Positions 15,359 to 22,193 of a stretch of 23,524 bases of DNA are shown here, piece by piece. How positions within the stretch are numbered: the stretch's first letter is position 1; each line of letters opens with the position of its first letter. This DNA comes from ATZT02 sp964655115 (GTDB taxonomy: Bacteria; Actinomycetota; Actinomycetes; S36-B12; UBA5976), in the NCBI GenBank assembly GCA_964655115.1, contig CAZZKM010000018.1, positions 1 through 23,524 of the forward strand, given 5' to 3'. A program made the position numbers and the translations under genes. Under the pieces are notes generated by a model, which was not told where the DNA came from, ran no database searches, and saw only the letters and a list, made by a program, of their open reading frames with translations.

Positions 15359-16040
15359 AGAACCAAAAGTTAAAAAAGAACGTTTTAAAACCTTAAAGCA
15401 AATTGGACAAACTTATTCAATTACTAGAAAAACTGACAAAGTATTACCTTTAATTTTATTAGGTGCTTTTTTTGGAACAACTCTTCCAGTAATTCTTATT
15501 TCGCAAATATTATTAAGCACTACTTTTTCTCGATTAATCACAATTTCTCTTGGTATTTCAACAGGATTATTAGTTACCGTTTTTATTTTTGGCAAGCGTG
15601 CCGAAAAAGCAGCATATGCACGAATTGAAGGACAACCAGGTGCTGCAGCAGCTGTTTTAAATACCTTAAGAAAAGGCTGGTTTGTAACTCCAGCAGTGGC
15701 GGTAACTAGAAATCAAGATTTAGTGCATCGAGTAATTGGTCCAGTTGGAGTGGTTTTAGTCGGAGAAGGATCTCCCAACAGAGTTGCTCAACTTTTAGAT
15801 AGTGAAAAAGTAAAAGCAAAAAGAATAGCTGGTGAAATTCCTGTATTTACTTTAATTTCAGGAACTGGTGAAGGATTAATTCCTTATAAAAAATTAAATA
15901 AAACCATTATGAAAATGGGTAAAAAGATTTCTCCTGCAGAAACAAGAGAACTTAGAAATAGATTTGGGGCAAGTGGGGCAAGTTCTTTGCCAATTCCAAA
16001 AGGAGCCATGCCTAAAGGCATGAGAATTCCTAGAAGATAA
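15348..16040 (+). CDS. DUF4191 family membrane protein
   Basis: This 230-residue actinobacterial protein matches by position and content the DUF4191 proteins that follow lipA in actinomycetes (Rv2219 in M. tuberculosis). The N-terminus is basic and soluble, two adjacent membrane helices follow (about 35–58 and 62–80), then a long cytoplasmic C-terminal part with RVIGPVGVVLVGEGSPNRVAQLL (split by conserved glycines) and KKISPAETRELRNRF. The C-terminal tail is rich in Pro, Gly and basic residues. The function is not known. Its constant place beside lipA and glnA hints at envelope or cofactor roles, but no more. It starts at a GTG inside lipA (11-bp overlap) with only a weak GAAG ribosome site. 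Confidence 0.85.
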   Translation: MANKEPKVKKERFKTLKQIGQTYSITRKTDKVLPLILLGAFFGTTLPVILISQILLSTTFSRLITISLGISTGLLVTVFIFGKRAEKAAYARIEGQPGAAAAVLNTLRKGWFVTPAVAVTRNQDLVHRVIGPVGVVLVGEGSPNRVAQLLDSEKVKAKRIAGEIPVFTLISGTGEGLIPYKKLNKTIMKMGKKISPAETRELRNRFGASGASSLPIPKGAMPKGMRIPRR

Positions 16041-16388
16041 TTAATTTAGTTTAATTATTTTTGTACGAGCAATTTTGTCGTGTAATCCTCTGTTGTCTTT
16101 ATCTGCTAATAGTGGTGGAAATACCAGAACAATAAAAAAAGTTCGAACGATTGCTTGAATTAATTTCACATTTTTTCCATCAATTGAAATGATTCTTAAG
16201 CCAACCAGTTTTTGCCCAAAAGATGCACCCATAAGCCAAGTAAAAATAACAACCTCTGAGGTGAAAATTGCCAAGGTGGCTAAAGAATTGGATCTTGTGC
16301 CATATTCAGAAACTCCAGGGATGACTTGTGCCACCAAAATTGAAGCAGCCCAATCGATAGCTAAAGCCACAATTCTTCTTAACGACAT
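16041..16388 (-). CDS. RDD family small membrane protein
   Basis: This 115-residue protein has about three hydrophobic segments. The RDD-family markers are an N-terminal Arg pair followed by a conserved Asp in a helix (SLRRIVALAIDW), the central SFGQKLVGLRII and the C-terminal RGLHDKIARTKII. RDD proteins are widespread membrane proteins of mostly unknown role; some have been linked to ion or proton exchange. The stop codon directly abuts that of DUF4191 on the other strand, with no bases between. A protein of this family next to glnA is usual in actinomycetes. A candidate leaderless promoter precedes the ATG. Confidence 0.85.
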   Translation of the reverse strand: MSLRRIVALAIDWAASILVAQVIPGVSEYGTRSNSLATLAIFTSEVVIFTWLMGASFGQKLVGLRIISIDGKNVKLIQAIVRTFFIVLVFPPLLADKDNRGLHDKIARTKIIKLN

Positions 16389-16395
16389 AGCCTCA

Positions 16396-16401
16396 AGGCT
16401 A
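16396..16401 (-). promoter_or_regulatory. Candidate leaderless -10 element of the RDD gene
   Basis: On the minus strand TAGCCT fits TANNNT and ends exactly 7 nt before the ATG at 16388, the same geometry as pepA. No Shine-Dalgarno sequence is present upstream. Confidence 0.45.
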
Positions 16402-16459
16402 TAACTGGAACCGGCAAAGTGCGATTTGGCTGCAAAATTTGTGTAACTTGTGAAATTTT

Positions 16460-16497
16460 GTTACATGTTAGAAACAAACGGGTTACCCTCACGATAC
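16460..16497 (+). promoter_or_regulatory. GlnR box upstream of glnA
   Basis: Four pentamers are spaced exactly 6 nt apart: GTTAC (16460), GAAAC (16471), GTTAC (16482) and GATAC (16493). This reproduces the GlnR operator layout known from Streptomyces and mycobacteria (GTnAC-n6-GAAAC repeated), with one mismatch in the last element. It lies 83 nt before the glnA ATG. The left element also pairs with GTAAC at 16443 as an inverted repeat (TGTAAC/GTTACA). GlnR is an OmpR-type orphan regulator that controls nitrogen assimilation; its gene is not in this window. Confidence 0.8.
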
Positions 16498-16513
16498 GAG
16501 ACTTAGGTATGTT

Positions 16514-16519
16514 TAGGGT
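16514..16519 (+). promoter_or_regulatory. Candidate -10 element for glnA
   Basis: TAGGGT fits TANNNT and lies 16 nt beyond the GlnR box, compatible with an activated promoter. TATGTT at 16508–16513 is an alternative. The leader would be about 55 nt and ends in a canonical AGGAGG (16568–16573) 7 nt before the ATG. Confidence 0.3.
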
Positions 16520-16580
16520 CATAGATCATTGGCACAAAGTCGTGTCAGATAAAACGTTAGATAAATCAGGAGGTTAAAAG

Positions 16581-18005
16581 ATGTTCAAGAACGCTGCAGA
16601 AGCGATCAAATACATCAAAGACAACGAAATTGAATTCGTTGACGTTCGTTTTATGGACTTACCTGGTGTGATGCAACATTTCAACATTCCCGCAAAAGCA
16701 TTTAATGACTCTGTTTTTGAAGATGGATTAATGTTTGATGGTTCTTCCATTAGAGGTTTCCAAGCAATTCATGAATCTGACATGAAGTTAGTGCCAGATG
16801 TAACAACAGCATTCATCGATCCGTTCCGTGAAGCAAAAACTTTAGCAATGAATTTCTCAATTAGAGATCCATTCACAAACGAACCATATTCAAGAGATCC
16901 AAGAAACGTTGCTGCAAAAGCAGAAGCTTACTTAAAAGCTTCAGGAATTGCTGACACTGTTTACTTTGGTCCAGAAGCAGAGTTCTACATATTTGATGAT
17001 GTTAGATATGACAATCAACCTCAAGGATCTTTCTTCAAAATTGATTCAATTGAAGCTGCTTGGAATACAGGCAGAGAAGAAGAAGGTGGAAACCTTGGAT
17101 ATAAAACTCCATTCAAAGGTGGCTACTTCCCTGTTCCTCCAGTAGATCATTTTGCAGATTTACGTGATTTGATTTCTTCAACTTTGATGGAAGTTGGATT
17201 TGAAGTTGAAAGAGCACATCACGAAGTTGGAACTGCTGGCCAAGCAGAAATAAACTACAAATTTAATACCTTATTAAATGCTGCAGATCAAGTTATGTTA
17301 TTTAAATACATCGTTAAAAACGTAGCATTTTTAAATGGACATTCTGCAACATTTATGCCAAAACCAATGTTTGGTGACAACGGTTCAGGAATGCACTGTC
17401 ATCAATCTCTTTGGAAAGATGGCAAACCTTTGTTCTATGACGAAAAAGGTTATGCAGGACTTTCAGATACAGCACGTTGGTACATCGGTGGATTGTTAAA
17501 GCACGCACCAAGTTTGCTTGCCTTTACAAATCCAACTGTGAATTCATATCATCGTTTAGTTCCAGGATTTGAAGCTCCAGTTAATTTGGTTTACTCGCAA
17601 AGAAATCGTTCCGCAGCGATTCGTATTCCTATTACTGGTTCTAATCCAAAAGCAAAACGTATTGAGTTTAGAGTTCCAGATCCTGCATGTAATCCTTATC
17701 TTGCATTTGCTGCCATGATGATGGCAGGAATTGATGGGGTGAAAAACAGAATCGAACCACCAGCTCCTGTTGATAAAGATCTATATGAATTGCCACCAGA
17801 TGAAGCAAAAGCAGTTCCACAAGTTCCAGGATCACTTCATGAAGTCTTGGAAGCTTTGGAAAAAGATAAAGATTATCTAACTGCAGGTGGAGTATTCACT
17901 CCAGATTTAATTGATACCTGGATTGATTACAAACGTTCTAAAGAAGTAGATCCTATTCGTTTAAGACCTACTCCATACGAATATCACTTGTACTACGACA
18001 TTTAA
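16581..18005 (+). CDS. glnA: Glutamine synthetase type I
   Basis: This enzyme makes glutamine from glutamate, ammonium and ATP as a dodecamer in the cytoplasm. At 474 residues it is typical of the adenylylatable GSI-beta class. Visible motifs are the latch FDGSSIRGF (52–60), the metal-ligand Glu residues in YFGPEAEFYIF (128–138), NGSGMHCHQSLW (267–278, with the metal-binding His271–273 region), the Glu-flap segment NPTVNSYHRLVPGFEAP (317–333), RNRSAAIRIP (341–350) and FRVPDPACNPYLAFAAM. Tyr402 in DKDLYELPP matches the adenylylation tyrosine, so control by an adenylyltransferase is expected. A strong AGGAGG ribosome site, less biased codons than the neighbours and a strong terminator suggest high expression. 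The GlnR box indicates nitrogen control. This is the orthologue of M. tuberculosis glnA1 by position. Confidence 0.97.
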   Translation: MFKNAAEAIKYIKDNEIEFVDVRFMDLPGVMQHFNIPAKAFNDSVFEDGLMFDGSSIRGFQAIHESDMKLVPDVTTAFIDPFREAKTLAMNFSIRDPFTNEPYSRDPRNVAAKAEAYLKASGIADTVYFGPEAEFYIFDDVRYDNQPQGSFFKIDSIEAAWNTGREEEGGNLGYKTPFKGGYFPVPPVDHFADLRDLISSTLMEVGFEVERAHHEVGTAGQAEINYKFNTLLNAADQVMLFKYIVKNVAFLNGHSATFMPKPMFGDNGSGMHCHQSLWKDGKPLFYDEKGYAGLSDTARWYIGGLLKHAPSLLAFTNPTVNSYHRLVPGFEAPVNLVYSQRNRSAAIRIPITGSNPKAKRIEFRVPDPACNPYLAFAAMMMAGIDGVKNRIEPPAPVDKDLYELPPDEAKAVPQVPGSLHEVLEALEKDKDYLTAGGVFTPDLIDTWIDYKRSKEVDPIRLRPTPYEYHLYYDI

Positions 18006-18015
18006 AAATGTCTTT

Positions 18016-18051
18016 TTAAAAAACCCCGCATGAATTTGCGGGGTTTTTTAA
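18016..18051. terminator. Bidirectional rho-independent terminator of glnA
   Basis: Perfect 15-bp arms (TTAAAAAACCCCGCA and its complement) enclose a 6-nt loop. The CCCCGCA stem is flanked by A6 on one side and T6 on the other, so it can stop transcription from both glnA and the convergent P-type ATPase gene, whose stop codon is at 18053. Confidence 0.92.
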
Positions 18052-18052
18052 T

Positions 18053-19870
18053 TTAATTTGTCACATTTCTAAGTGCAGTTAGCGCCCACAAAATTGCCAC
18101 CACGTCAATGAATTCTTGTGCGATGGCACCTTGCGAAGCATTAAATATTCCAAATGCACCCAAAAGCATTGCCACAAAAGACAATCCCATGCCAACACCT
18201 GCTGCTTGCAAAGCTTTAGTTCTTGAAAATTTTGAAATTGAAATAGCACGAGTTAAGCGATCAATTGAATCATCAACAATTACTACATCTGCTGCTTCAC
18301 TTGCAGCAGTTGCACCACGCGCTCCCATGGCAACACCTACATCTGATGCAGCCAAAACTGGTGCATCATTAATGCCATCTCCTACTGCAATAACTGTGCC
18401 TTTAGCTAATTTCATTTCACTTAACACAATATTCATTTTGTCCTCAGGCTTTAGTGATGCATGAATTTCATCCAGATCTAGCATTGCGCCAACATTTTGT
18501 GCAGTCTCGAATCTATCTCCTGTGACCATCAGAATTTTCTTTATTCCTGAAGTTCTTAAATCTTTAATCATTTGCTCTGATTCACTTCGTATTGGATCAT
18601 CTAAACCAAGAACACCAATTAATTCATTATTTTGATAAATTCCTACGCGAAGTGGTGTAAAAACTGTGCACCAATCTGGAATATCTCCTGATATTTGACC
18701 TACTTTTGTAAGAATATTGTTTACTTCTCCAGTAATTCCTTCTCCATGATTTTCTTTAACATTTAGAACAGAATGTAAAACTAAATTTCTTTCCTTAGAG
18801 GCATTTACTATTGCTTTAGCAATTACATGGGGTGAATATTGATCCAGTGATGCAGCAATTTGCAAAATAGCTAAATCATTTAATCCTGGTTTTGCCTGAA
18901 TTTCACTTACTTCAGGTCCACCGTAGGTAAGAGTTCCTGTTTTATCCAACAAAACAACTTCGGCTCTAGCAAGTTGTTCAAGGGCAGCTCCACCTTTAAT
19001 AACTGCACCATTTTTTGCAGCATTACTCATCCCAGCAACAACAGCAATTGGAACTGCCAAAATTAATGGACAAGGAGTTGCTGCAACTAGTACGGCAATT
19101 GCTCTACTTATTTCTCCTGTTATTAACCAAGCTAATCCTGCAATTGTTAAGGCAATTGGTACAAATCTCAATGCCCAAGTATTTGCAATTCGTACACCTG
19201 GTGCTGATTTTGCTTGAGCAGATTGTACTAATCTAATGATTCCTGAATATGTACTTAAATCTAGAGTTTGAAGTGCTTTGTATTGAAAATTATTTCCAGC
19301 ATTTAAAACACCAGATAACACCATGTCATTAGTTTGTCTATTAACTGGAAGTGCCTCACCTGTTAATGCTGATTCATCTAAAGTTGCATCAGTAATTAAC
19401 ATTCCATCAACAGGAACAATTTCGCCTGATCTAACTACTAAAATATCTCCGACTTTTACATCATCTGCATTTATTGTTTTTAATGAACCATCACTTGAAA
19501 GAATATGAGCTACTCGAGGCATTCTTTCTAAGAGTGAATGTAACTGTCTTTCGGCTTGTCCTTCGGCCCAAGATTCCAAAACTCTTCCAGTTGCAAGCAT
19601 CAAGGAAATAATTGCTGCAGCCATCATTTCATTTGTCAGAATTGTGCCCAATAAGGCAAGTACTGCCAATATGTCTGAACCCATATTTTTATTTTTAAAC
19701 TCATCAATCACCCACTTAGTTGCAGGAATTAAACCTGCTAATCCTCCTACAGCCCAAATTGTGGATTGTAAATTTAAATAACCCAGAAAAGGTACTAAAA
19801 ATCCTAAAGATAATGAAATAAGTGAAATTACAAAAAGCGACCAATTAACTTGCCTTGTTGAAAGTTTCAC
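18053..19870 (-). CDS. Heavy-metal P1B-type ATPase without N-terminal metal domain
   Basis: This is a 605-residue metal-transporting ATPase of the inner membrane. Helix pairs are at about 11–55 and 65–100, the actuator TGEALP is at 170–175, and the transmembrane metal motif is Thr265-Pro-Cys-Pro-Leu269. The phosphorylated Asp309 is in LLDKTGTLT, TGDR follows near 450, GDGINDAP is at 498–505 and the C-terminal helix pair is at 555–600. No CxxC or His-rich metal-binding domain precedes the first helix. The nucleotide-domain His, usually in SEHPL, is here in SPHVI (346–350), which I recall as normal for this TPCPL subgroup. The metal cannot be assigned; zinc, cadmium, cobalt or manganese are possible. 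The GTG start is preceded by a leaderless-type -10. It is divergent from the nuclease gene. Confidence 0.9.
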   Translation of the reverse strand: MKLSTRQVNWSLFVISLISLSLGFLVPFLGYLNLQSTIWAVGGLAGLIPATKWVIDEFKNKNMGSDILAVLALLGTILTNEMMAAAIISLMLATGRVLESWAEGQAERQLHSLLERMPRVAHILSSDGSLKTINADDVKVGDILVVRSGEIVPVDGMLITDATLDESALTGEALPVNRQTNDMVLSGVLNAGNNFQYKALQTLDLSTYSGIIRLVQSAQAKSAPGVRIANTWALRFVPIALTIAGLAWLITGEISRAIAVLVAATPCPLILAVPIAVVAGMSNAAKNGAVIKGGAALEQLARAEVVLLDKTGTLTYGGPEVSEIQAKPGLNDLAILQIAASLDQYSPHVIAKAIVNASKERNLVLHSVLNVKENHGEGITGEVNNILTKVGQISGDIPDWCTVFTPLRVGIYQNNELIGVLGLDDPIRSESEQMIKDLRTSGIKKILMVTGDRFETAQNVGAMLDLDEIHASLKPEDKMNIVLSEMKLAKGTVIAVGDGINDAPVLAASDVGVAMGARGATAASEAADVVIVDDSIDRLTRAISISKFSRTKALQAAGVGMGLSFVAMLLGAFGIFNASQGAIAQEFIDVVAILWALTALRNVTN

Positions 19871-19876
19871 AATGTT

Positions 19877-19882
19877 AATTTA
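19877..19882 (-). promoter_or_regulatory. Candidate leaderless -10 element of the metal ATPase gene
   Basis: On the minus strand TAAATT fits TANNNT and ends 6 nt before the GTG at 19870. No ribosome site is visible. The divergent region is only 32 bp long. Confidence 0.35.
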
Positions 19883-19887
19883 TCCCC

Positions 19888-19893
19888 TAGGCT
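19888..19893 (+). promoter_or_regulatory. Candidate -10 element of the beta-CASP nuclease gene
   Basis: TAGGCT, identical to the pepA element, ends 9 nt before the ATG at 19903. The transcript would be leaderless or carry a leader of about 2 nt. It lies within the 32-bp region shared with the ATPase promoter. Confidence 0.4.
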
Positions 19894-19902
19894 AACTAAA
19901 TA

Positions 19903-21294
19903 ATGTCAAAGGTCTCTATTACATTTCTTGGTGCCGCTGAAACAGTCACAGGTTCTAGATTTTTAGTTGAATTTGAAGATAAAAAAGTTTTAGTTGAAGC
20001 TGGTCTTTTCCAAGGATTAAAAGAATTAAGACTCAAAAATTGGGATAAATTTCCAGTAGATCCTAAATCTATTGATGCAGTAATAATTTCACACGCACAT
20101 TTAGATCATTGTGGTTATGCACCTTTACTAGTTAAGTCTGGATTTAACAAAAATATTTATGCAACTGAAAACACTTTAAAACTTGCTGAAGTAATTTTAA
20201 GTGACTCGGCCAGAATTCAAATGGAGGATGCAAAGTATGCCTTGAAAAAAGGTTTCTCTAAACATAATCCTCCAAAACCATTGTATGACGAAAATGATGT
20301 AGAAAAAACATTATCTAAATTTAAAGTCCTTAAATTTAGAAATAAAACTGAAATCTTGAAAGATGTTTTTTTAACTTTTTATCCTGCAGGTCATATTTTG
20401 GGCGCTGCTTTTATTTTGCTTGAAATTGGAGGTAAGAATTTATTATTTACAGCTGACTTAGGTCGAAATCAACACCCAATCCTAGTTGCACCAGATCCAA
20501 TTCCAGAAGTTGAAATTTCAGCACTAATTACTGAATCCACTTATGGGGCAAGAGTGCATGAAAGTCCAGTTGAAGATTTTACAAATGCAATTAATAAAAC
20601 TATTAAACGTGGAGGTTCAATACTTATTCCAGCATTTGCAGTTGATAGAACTGAAGTGATTTTAATTAAATTAAAAGATCTTATTGATCAACAATTAATT
20701 CCTAGAGTACCAATTTATGTGGATTCACCCATGGCTTTAAGTTCTTTAAAACATTATCGAAATGCAGTCAGTCGAGCAGATACAGAAATTAGATTATCTT
20801 TTATTGCTGATTATAAGAATCAAGATCCATTTGATCCACAAACTATTAAAGAAATGAAAACTGTAGAAGAGTCAATGAAACTTAATAATCCAGAACATTC
20901 CTGCATAATTGTTTCTGCTTCAGGAATGGCTACAGGTGGCAGAGTCGTTCATCATTTAAAAAATATGCTGCCTAATCCGATTCATACGGTTTTATTGGTT
21001 GGCTATCAAGCTGTTGGAACTAGAGGTCATGCTCTAATTACAGGAGCCGAGCAAATAAAAATGCACGGCGGAATGGTTGAAGTTAAAGCTGAAATTGTAA
21101 AAGTTGAAGGCTTTTCAGTGCATGCAGATGGATCTGAATTAATTCAGTGGTTTAAAAAAGGTAAAACTCCAACTCATGTTTTCATAGTTCATGGTGAACT
21201 TGAATCCTCAGTAATTTTTGCGCAAAGACTTGAATCTGAACTTAAATGGGCACCAATAATTCCAAAGCCCTCACAAAAATTTGAAATAATTTAA
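19903..21294 (+). CDS. Beta-CASP metallo-beta-lactamase nuclease (CPSF73/Ysh1-like)
   Basis: This 463-residue protein has the metallo-beta-lactamase fold with an inserted beta-CASP domain and a C-terminal RMMBL segment, as in RNA-processing nucleases. Metal site: SHAHLDH (His64, His66, Asp68, His69), His164 in PAGHILGAA, Asp185 in FTADLGR. The beta-CASP motifs are Glu211 in ITESTYG (A), the His350/His351 region after SASGMATGGR (B) and His407 in GFSVHADGSEL (C). The usual Asp of motif 1 (VDCGLFQG in relatives) is Glu32 here (VEAGLFQG). The family includes endo- and exonucleases acting on RNA; the target here is unknown. Heliorhodopsin follows on the same strand after 72 nt, so readthrough is possible. 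Confidence 0.9.
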   Translation: MSKVSITFLGAAETVTGSRFLVEFEDKKVLVEAGLFQGLKELRLKNWDKFPVDPKSIDAVIISHAHLDHCGYAPLLVKSGFNKNIYATENTLKLAEVILSDSARIQMEDAKYALKKGFSKHNPPKPLYDENDVEKTLSKFKVLKFRNKTEILKDVFLTFYPAGHILGAAFILLEIGGKNLLFTADLGRNQHPILVAPDPIPEVEISALITESTYGARVHESPVEDFTNAINKTIKRGGSILIPAFAVDRTEVILIKLKDLIDQQLIPRVPIYVDSPMALSSLKHYRNAVSRADTEIRLSFIADYKNQDPFDPQTIKEMKTVEESMKLNNPEHSCIIVSASGMATGGRVVHHLKNMLPNPIHTVLLVGYQAVGTRGHALITGAEQIKMHGGMVEVKAEIVKVEGFSVHADGSELIQWFKKGKTPTHVFIVHGELESSVIFAQRLESELKWAPIIPKPSQKFEII

Positions 21295-21330
21295 CAATTG
21301 CCCAATTTTGACCTGAAATCTTAATTTTTC

Positions 21331-21341
21331 AAGGTAACCTT
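21331..21341 (+). promoter_or_regulatory. Semi-palindrome with -10-like hexamer before heliorhodopsin
   Basis: AAGGT-A-ACCTT is a perfect 5-bp-arm palindrome, extendable to TTcAAGGTaACCTTaAA over 17 bp. It contains TAACCT (21335–21340), a TANNNT -10. The only TTGAC-like -35 (TTGACC, 21308–21313) is 21 nt away, which is long. A start about 20 nt before the ATG would keep the ribosome site AGAAGGGA (21351–21358). This may be a regulated promoter for heliorhodopsin. Confidence 0.35.
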
Positions 21342-21366
21342 AAAAGTAAGAGAAGGGATTTATTTA

Positions 21367-22134
21367 ATGGCAAAAATCACCAGTCAAAAAGCAACAAAAC
21401 TAAAAACTTTTAACTTAGTAGCAGGTGTATTTCACTTGGTACAAATGTTTTTAGTTCTACTACTATCTAATGATTTTTCAATTCCAGTAACAGCTTCCTA
21501 TTTAGCAGGACCTCCAGGAACATTGCTAGGTGATCCAGTAGTTTTATTCAATACTCCTGTTGGATTTACTGTTGCATTGTTTTTAGGTTTATCAGCTCTT
21601 GCACATTTTATAGTGGCAACAGGTGGTTTTGCTAAATACATTAAAGGATTAGAAAAAAATCAAAATATATTCCGATGGGTTGAATATTCAATTTCATCTT
21701 CAGTAATGATTATTTTGATTGCCCAAGTAAGTGGAATTTCAGACTTTGTAGCACTGCTTGGAATATTTGGCGTCAATGCTTCCATGATTTTGTTTGGGTG
21801 GTTACAAGAAAAATACACTCAACCAAAAGATGGAGATTTATTGCCATTTATTTTTGGATGTATTGCAGGAATAGTGCCATGGCTTGCAATTGTAATTTTG
21901 GTAATTGGACCAAACGCACCTTCTGAAGTTGAAATTCCAGGATTTGTCTATGGAATTATCGTTTCACTCTTTGTCTTCTTTAACTCTTTTGCGCTAGTTC
22001 AATACTTGCAATATCGAGGTAAAGGAAAATGGAGTGATTATCTAAAAGGTGAAAGAGCTTATATTGTGCTAAGTCTTGTAGCAAAATCATTACTTGCTTG
22101 GCAAATATTTTCCGGAACTTTAATTCCTCAATAA
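21367..22134 (+). CDS. Heliorhodopsin, close to actinobacterial 48C12
   Basis: This is a seven-helix retinal protein of 255 residues, the usual heliorhodopsin length. Heliorhodopsins sit in the membrane with the N-terminus inside, opposite to type 1 rhodopsins, have slow photocycles and generally do not pump ions. Lys240 in LSLVAKSLLAWQ is the retinal Schiff-base lysine and Glu106 in FRWVEYSISSS the counterion. His23 and His80 of the internal polar network are present, as is Ser236 near the Schiff base. Family hallmarks are NASMILFGWLQEKYTQ (137–152), FGCIAGIVPW (163–172), GFVYGII (192–198) and LQYRGKGKWSDYL (214–226). From memory it is very similar along its length to 48C12. A ribosome site (AGAAGGGA) lies 8 nt before the ATG. 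It has its own downstream hairpin and faces a saccharopine dehydrogenase-like gene. No retinal-synthesis gene is in the window. Confidence 0.96.
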   Translation: MAKITSQKATKLKTFNLVAGVFHLVQMFLVLLLSNDFSIPVTASYLAGPPGTLLGDPVVLFNTPVGFTVALFLGLSALAHFIVATGGFAKYIKGLEKNQNIFRWVEYSISSSVMIILIAQVSGISDFVALLGIFGVNASMILFGWLQEKYTQPKDGDLLPFIFGCIAGIVPWLAIVILVIGPNAPSEVEIPGFVYGIIVSLFVFFNSFALVQYLQYRGKGKWSDYLKGERAYIVLSLVAKSLLAWQIFSGTLIPQ

Positions 22135-22144
22135 AAGTTAATTA

Positions 22145-22184
22145 AATTAATAAGGGGCCCTAATTTTAGGGCCCCTTATTAATT
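22145..22184. terminator. Perfect 40-nt palindrome between heliorhodopsin and the dehydrogenase
   Basis: Two perfect 19-bp arms (left 22145–22163, right 22166–22184) around a 2-nt centre form a hairpin with an AAGGGGCCCTAA-type core. It lies 10 nt after the heliorhodopsin stop and 9 nt before the convergent gene's stop. The flanks are mixed A/T and lack a clean T-run, so it is a two-way terminator of a less classical kind. Confidence 0.75.
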
Positions 22185-22193
22185 ACTATTTCT

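Noticed and set aside
18108..18464. 118-codon plus-strand frame inside the metal ATPase gene
   Set aside because: It is antisense to conserved ATPase motifs (GDGIND region) and looks like a codon-bias shadow.
21367..22134. Type 1 (proton-pump) rhodopsin such as actinorhodopsin
   Set aside because: The helix-3 region is FRWVEYS rather than the RYVDW-type motif of pumps, and helices 5–7 match heliorhodopsin hallmarks.
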